Assembly: GCA_047639575.1 (NCBI GenBank)
Contig: JBLIOB010000044.1
Coordinates: 1-20,032, forward strand
DNA: 20,032 nt
Reading direction: 5' to 3'
From: JBLIOB01 sp047639575
GTDB lineage: Bacteria; Bacteroidota; Bacteroidia; Flavobacteriales_D; Parvicellaceae
The notes under the pieces were generated by a model, which worked only from the letters and a program-made list of their open reading frames with translations, did no database searches and was not told the origin of the DNA. Shown here piece by piece: positions 16,334-20,032 of this stretch. The number at the start of each line of letters is the position of its first letter. Within the stretch, counting starts at the first letter, position 1. Position numbers and translations under genes: made by a program.

Positions 16334-17866
16334 CTATTCCCATTCAATTGTAGCAGGTGGTTTAGAGCTAATATCGTAAGTTACTCTGTTAATACCCTTT
16401 ACTTTATTGATAATATCATTAGAAATTCGTGCCAAAAATTCATATGGTAAATGTGACCAGTCTGCAGTCATACCATCTGTTGACGTTACAGCCCTTAATG
16501 CAACCGCATTTTCATAGGTTCTTTCGTCTCCCATTACACCTACAGTTTGCACCGGTAAAAGTATTGAACCAGCCTGCCAAACTTCATCATAAAGTCCACT
16601 TTCTTTAAGTCCTGAAACCCAAATATGATCAACTTCTTGTAGCACCCTAACTTTTTCAGAAGTTACTTCACCAAGTATTCTAATTCCTAACCCAGGTCCT
16701 GGGAAAGGATGGCGGCCTAAAATATTCGGATCAATTCCCAAGCTTTTGCCAACTCTTCGTACTTCATCTTTAAATATAGATCTAAGTGGCTCCACTACCT
16801 GAAGTTTCATGTAATCTGGCAATCCACCAACATTATGGTGAGATTTAATGGTTTGACTTGCGCCTCCGTTTACTGAAATGGACTCAATTACATCTGGGTA
16901 AATTGTTCCCTGACCAAGCCATTTAGCATCATTAACCATTTTTGACTCCGCGTCAAAAACATCGATAAACACTTTACCAATTGCTTTTCTCTTTGCTTCT
17001 GGGTCTGAAATTCCTTTTAATTCATCATAGAATAAACCCTTTGCATTAACACCTTTTACATTTAGTCCCATTCCTTTATAGGAATCCAGAACCTCTTCAA
17101 ATTCATTTTTCCGAAGTAAACCGTTATCAACGAATATGCAATGAAGGTTGGATCCAATAGCTCGATGCAGCAGCATTGCCGCAACAGTAGAATCAACGCC
17201 TCCAGACAAACCTAATATTACCGCGTCATCTCCAAGTTTCGTCTTTAATTCAGCCACCGTTGAATCTACAAACGAATCGGGTGTCCATGATTGTTCGCAA
17301 CCACAGATACCTACAATAAAGTTTTTTAACAAAATAGCACCGTCAGTAGAGTGATATACTTCTGGATGAAATTGAATTCCAAAAGTCTCTTCACCTTGAA
17401 TATGATAGCCAGCATATTTAACGTCTGCCGTACTACAGATTACTTCATACGAATCAGGAACATTTGTAATACTATCTGCATGGCTCATCCAAACTTGTGA
17501 ATTTGCGGATACACCTGTCATTAAAGGAGACTGATTATTTACAAACTGTAAATTTGCTCGTCCATATTCACGCGTATTAGAAGGGAGTACTTCTCCTCCA
17601 AATGCCTGTGCCATATACTGAGCGCCAAAACATACTCCCAGCAATGGAATTCGACCTTTAAACACAGACAAATCTGGCTTTGGTGAATCATTATCTCTCA
17701 CTGAAAAAGGGCTTCCAGACAATATTACCCCTTTAACATTTTCGTCCACCTCTGGCATGTTATTATAAGGATGAATCTCACAATAAACATTTAACTCTCT
17801 TACTCGTCTCGCAATCAGTTGTGTGTACTGAGAACCAAAATCAACGATTAACACCATTTCCTGCAT
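16334..17866 (-). CDS. guaA: GMP synthase (glutamine-hydrolysing)
   Basis: GuaA converts XMP to GMP with ATP and glutamine. The 510-residue protein has the class I glutamine amidotransferase domain first, with the catalytic triad Cys79 (GVCFGAQ), His167 and Glu169 (QFHPE). The ATP-pyrophosphatase domain follows, with P-loop SGGVDS at 221-226. The C-terminal dimerisation domain ends in PPATIEWE, the usual GuaA tail. The ATG at 17866 gives MQEMVLIVDFGSQYTQL, which fits Bacteroidota GuaA starts. A -7 promoter element ends only four bases before this ATG, so the transcript may have almost no leader. It is the first gene of a tight operon with the LysM protein and hemF, and is divergent from the LOG gene across 100 bases. 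Confidence 0.98.
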   Translation of the reverse strand: MQEMVLIVDFGSQYTQLIARRVRELNVYCEIHPYNNMPEVDENVKGVILSGSPFSVRDNDSPKPDLSVFKGRIPLLGVCFGAQYMAQAFGGEVLPSNTREYGRANLQFVNNQSPLMTGVSANSQVWMSHADSITNVPDSYEVICSTADVKYAGYHIQGEETFGIQFHPEVYHSTDGAILLKNFIVGICGCEQSWTPDSFVDSTVAELKTKLGDDAVILGLSGGVDSTVAAMLLHRAIGSNLHCIFVDNGLLRKNEFEEVLDSYKGMGLNVKGVNAKGLFYDELKGISDPEAKRKAIGKVFIDVFDAESKMVNDAKWLGQGTIYPDVIESISVNGGASQTIKSHHNVGGLPDYMKLQVVEPLRSIFKDEVRRVGKSLGIDPNILGRHPFPGPGLGIRILGEVTSEKVRVLQEVDHIWVSGLKESGLYDEVWQAGSILLPVQTVGVMGDERTYENAVALRAVTSTDGMTADWSHLPYEFLARISNDIINKVKGINRVTYDISSKPPATIEWE

Positions 17867-17870
17867 GTCG

Positions 17871-17878
17871 CAAATATA
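17871..17878 (-). promoter_or_regulatory. Putative -7 element of the guaA operon, nearly touching the start codon
   Basis: TATATTTG on the minus strand matches TAnnTTTG and ends four bases before the guaA ATG. A start of transcription 5-7 bases after the box would fall within or next to the ATG. No good -33 box was seen at 19 bases. Confidence 0.45.
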
Positions 17879-17966
17879 AAAAGAGCCTCGCTCATAGATA
17901 TCATCATGAAGGGAAACTTATTAACCGATGTTGTTACTTGATTAATTGATTGGCTAAATTAGGCAC

Positions 17967-18506
17967 ATGAATCGAATCGCAGTGTACTGTGGCTCCAGTG
18001 CAGGAGTCAATCCTACTTATATTGAGGCAGCTAAAAAACTTGGTGATATAATGGTAAATCTAGGTGCCGACCTAGTATATGGAGGTGCGCAAATTGGTCT
18101 TATGGGGGTAATTGCCAACCAAGTGTTAACAAAAGGTGGTAAAGTCTATGGAGTTATTCCTGATTTCTTAGACGAGAAAGAAATTACCCATTTAGGTTTA
18201 ACAGAGTTGTATGTAACGAAAGATATGCCGGAACGAAAACTTAAAATGTTCGATCTTGCCACCGGATTTATTGCATTGCCTGGTGGAATTGGAACATTTG
18301 AAGAATTATTTGAAATCTTTACGTGGCGACAATTAAACCTTCATCAAAAACCGATCGGAATATTAAATACCAATGGTTATTACGATCATTTAATTGCGCA
18401 ACTGAACAACAGCGTTCAGGAAGGTTTTTTAAAACAATCACATATGGACCACATAGCAATTGCCGATGATCCAAAAGCATTGATCGCTATGATGGAAGCT
18501 CTTTAA
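17967..18506 (+). CDS. LOG-family nucleoside 5'-monophosphate phosphoribohydrolase (TIGR00730)
   Basis: This is a 179-residue Rossmann-fold protein of the LOG / lysine-decarboxylase-like family. These enzymes release free base from nucleoside monophosphates, including cytokinin ribotides; the true substrate in most bacteria is not settled. Visible signatures are CGSSAG at 8-13, YGGAQIGLMG near 38-47, the MPERK segment at 87-91 with the conserved Arg-Lys, and PGGIGTFEE at 105-113. The length and the start MNRIAVYCGSS fit the family closely. It is divergent from guaA, an enzyme of nucleotide metabolism, which may or may not be meaningful. No strong terminator was seen after it. Confidence 0.92.
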   Translation: MNRIAVYCGSSAGVNPTYIEAAKKLGDIMVNLGADLVYGGAQIGLMGVIANQVLTKGGKVYGVIPDFLDEKEITHLGLTELYVTKDMPERKLKMFDLATGFIALPGGIGTFEELFEIFTWRQLNLHQKPIGILNTNGYYDHLIAQLNNSVQEGFLKQSHMDHIAIADDPKALIAMMEAL

Positions 18507-18564
18507 ATAACAACTTATTAGCTGTCACATTTTCTTGATATGTAGCTCTCAGAACGTCATTTCT

Positions 18565-18583
18565 TGCATATTAATAATACGCA
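18565..18583. repeat. Imperfect inverted repeat, possible operator
   Basis: The sequence TGCATATTAATAATACGCA has 8-base arms with one mismatch around an AAT centre. It lies in the 275-base gap between the LOG gene and the TonB receptor, about 150 bases before the receptor's -7 box. It could bind a dimeric regulator or be chance in A/T-rich DNA. Confidence 0.3.
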
Positions 18584-18733
18584 TACCAATAAATTGACCT
18601 TTTTCAAATCACTTCAGATCAATAGGTTTGATTGAATGCTGAACTTTGGATAACCTGATCGATGCGGACTTTTCAATTTTGCAGCTGATCAGAAAATTAT
18701 TCTTAAACAATAATTAAACTAAAATAAAAGAAT

Positions 18734-18741
18734 TAGTTTTG
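18734..18741 (+). promoter_or_regulatory. Putative -7 element for the TonB receptor gene
   Basis: TAGTTTTG matches TAnnTTTG, 40 bases before the ATG at 18782. The -33 position lacks a clear TTTG. The rest of the 275-base gap shows no other gene. Confidence 0.5.
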
Positions 18742-18781
18742 CCCATATTTTCCCGACCAATTAAATAATGAAGTCGACAAA

Positions 18782-20032
18782 ATGAAGGAAACCTCCTATA
18801 GGCATGCTGTACTAGTTGCAGTTCTAATGGTCACTATGAACGTGGTATTTGGGCAGGTAACTATTTCTGGACACGTCAGTGATCAAGCATTTGGAGGTGA
18901 TATCTTGGGAGCAAGTGTTTCTATTAAAGGGACTGAAGTAAAAGCCGAAACTGATGATTTCGGTAAGTTTTCAATCACTACAGATCTAAATTATCCTATT
19001 ACTTTGACCATTTCATCCTTTGGATTTTCGGATTTAGAATATGTGGTGAAATCTGAAAAACAAAAAGTTAATATCGAATTGGGAGATAACACTACACTTC
19101 TTGATGGTGTTGAGATTCAAAAAATAAACATTTCTGCAAAGCAAAAAGAATCTGCCTTAACCATAGAGTCGATGGACCTTAAAGCGATAAAAAATACTCC
19201 TTCTGCTGACTTTTATGAAGGTCTAGGGTCTTTAAAAGGAGTTGATTTAACCTCAGCTAGTATTGGATTTAAAGTGATAAACACCAGAGGATTTAATTCT
19301 ACATCTCCAGTTCGTTCATTACAAATTATTGATGGAGTTGACAATCAAGCTCCAGGGTTGAATTTCAGTTTGGGGAACTTTCTTGGATGTTCTGAGTTAG
19401 ATGTCAAAAAAGTAGACCTTATTGTTGGAGCTAGTTCAGCTTTTTACGGTCCAAATGCGTTCAATGGAGTGATTAGCATAGAATCTAAAGATCCATTCAT
19501 GTTTCAAGGACTAAGCGTGTCTTCTAAAATGGGCGAACGAGGCTTATTTGAGACTGCCCTGAGGTACTCAAAAGCATTTAAAAACAAGGATGAAAGAGAA
19601 ACTTTTGCGTTTAAATTTAACTTCACTTATTTAAGAGCAAACGATTGGGAAGCAACTAATATGGACTCTGTTTATAAATCGGAGTCAGGAATAACGAACC
19701 CAGGCGGTCATGATGCTATTAACAATTATGGAGATGAATCTGCCATTTACTTCAATTCGTTAAGTAATCAAGTTCAATTTCCAGGCTTAGGGGTACTTCA
19801 TCGAACTGGTTATGAAGAAAAGAGCATTGTAGATTACGGTACGGAAAATTTAAAAACCGCACTAGCCCTGCATTATAAGTTTAAAGATGAGTCTCAATTA
19901 ATTATGTCTTCGAATTTTGGAACTGGGACAACTGTTTACCAAGGTGACAATCGATTTAGTTTAAAAAACATTCTGTTCTTTCAAAATAGATTAGAGTATA
20001 AAAGCAAAAAGGGGTTTGTAAGATTATTTGCG
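18782..20032 (+). CDS. TonB-dependent receptor, 5' part (417 codons), runs off the right edge
   Basis: The gene is truncated by the window edge. Residues 1-24 form a signal peptide ending VVFG before Gln25. A carboxypeptidase-regulatory-like beta domain (about 26-105) starts VTISGHVSD and carries the usual GASVSIKGT...TDDFGKFSI pattern of Bacteroidota receptors. The plug domain runs from about 125 to 235, with NTRGFNSTSPVRSLQIIDGV and then VDLIVGASSAFYGPNAFNGVISIESK, which are typical plug-end motifs. Beta-barrel strands begin after about 240. It imports an unknown substrate across the outer membrane, energised by TonB-ExbBD. No SusD partner can be seen because the sequence ends. The ATG at 18782 was chosen because the one at 18768 is stopped after five codons. 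Confidence 0.92.
   Translation, partial: MKETSYRHAVLVAVLMVTMNVVFGQVTISGHVSDQAFGGDILGASVSIKGTEVKAETDDFGKFSITTDLNYPITLTISSFGFSDLEYVVKSEKQKVNIELGDNTTLLDGVEIQKINISAKQKESALTIESMDLKAIKNTPSADFYEGLGSLKGVDLTSASIGFKVINTRGFNSTSPVRSLQIIDGVDNQAPGLNFSLGNFLGCSELDVKKVDLIVGASSAFYGPNAFNGVISIESKDPFMFQGLSVSSKMGERGLFETALRYSKAFKNKDERETFAFKFNFTYLRANDWEATNMDSVYKSESGITNPGGHDAINNYGDESAIYFNSLSNQVQFPGLGVLHRTGYEEKSIVDYGTENLKTALALHYKFKDESQLIMSSNFGTGTTVYQGDNRFSLKNILFFQNRLEYKSKKGFVRLFA

Noticed and set aside
1..20032. A search for mobile elements, prophage, CRISPR, defence or secretion clusters.
   Set aside because: No transposase, integrase, repeat array, terminal inverted repeats or defence-type domains were seen; gene content is conserved housekeeping and envelope functions.

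Overview
The window looks like chromosome from a member of the Bacteroidota, most likely the Flavobacteriales or a near relative. The evidence is low GC, an OmpA/PD40-type TPR lipoprotein, a TonB-dependent receptor with an N-terminal carboxypeptidase-regulatory-like domain, LTxxQ and LolA-type periplasmic proteins, and repeated intergenic matches to the Bacteroidota -7 promoter element TAnnTTTG. No mobile element, phage gene, CRISPR array, rRNA or convincing tRNA was seen. Coding density is high and the content is mostly housekeeping.

Layout. Positions 1-3192 hold a minus-strand cluster: a cysteine-rich unknown lipoprotein, then queE, then a TPR/PD40 outer-membrane lipoprotein that runs off the left edge and overlaps queE by the bases ATGA. 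A small LTxxQ periplasmic protein follows on the plus strand with a clear terminator. From 4.7 to 3.8 kb folD lies on the minus strand, downstream of ffh (SRP GTPase), and two related hairpins separate them. argS and an arginase-family gene (minus strand, 1-base overlap) occupy 6.5-9.2 kb. A divergent promoter region then leads to plus-strand genes: a small unknown lipoprotein, ftsK and lolA, ending in a strong terminator. The region 13.6-17.9 kb is a tight minus-strand operon, guaA - LysM/periplasmic-binding-fold protein - hemF, with gaps of 0 and -1 bases. A divergent LOG-family phosphoribohydrolase and the first 417 codons of a TonB-dependent receptor finish the window.

How the genes work together. 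Several genes serve the cell envelope: FtsK (division and chromosome translocation), LolA (lipoprotein trafficking), Ffh (membrane-protein targeting), the LysM protein, the PD40 lipoprotein, the LTxxQ protein and the TonB receptor. The others are metabolic or translational: queE (queuosine precursor), folD (one-carbon folate), guaA (GMP), hemF (haem), and argS with arginase (arginine use).

I found no clearly new biological system. The points most worth a second look are the near-leaderless guaA promoter, the paired hairpins with alternative pairing before folD, the LysM/binding-fold protein inside the guaA-hemF operon, and the cysteine-rich lipoprotein upstream of queE.
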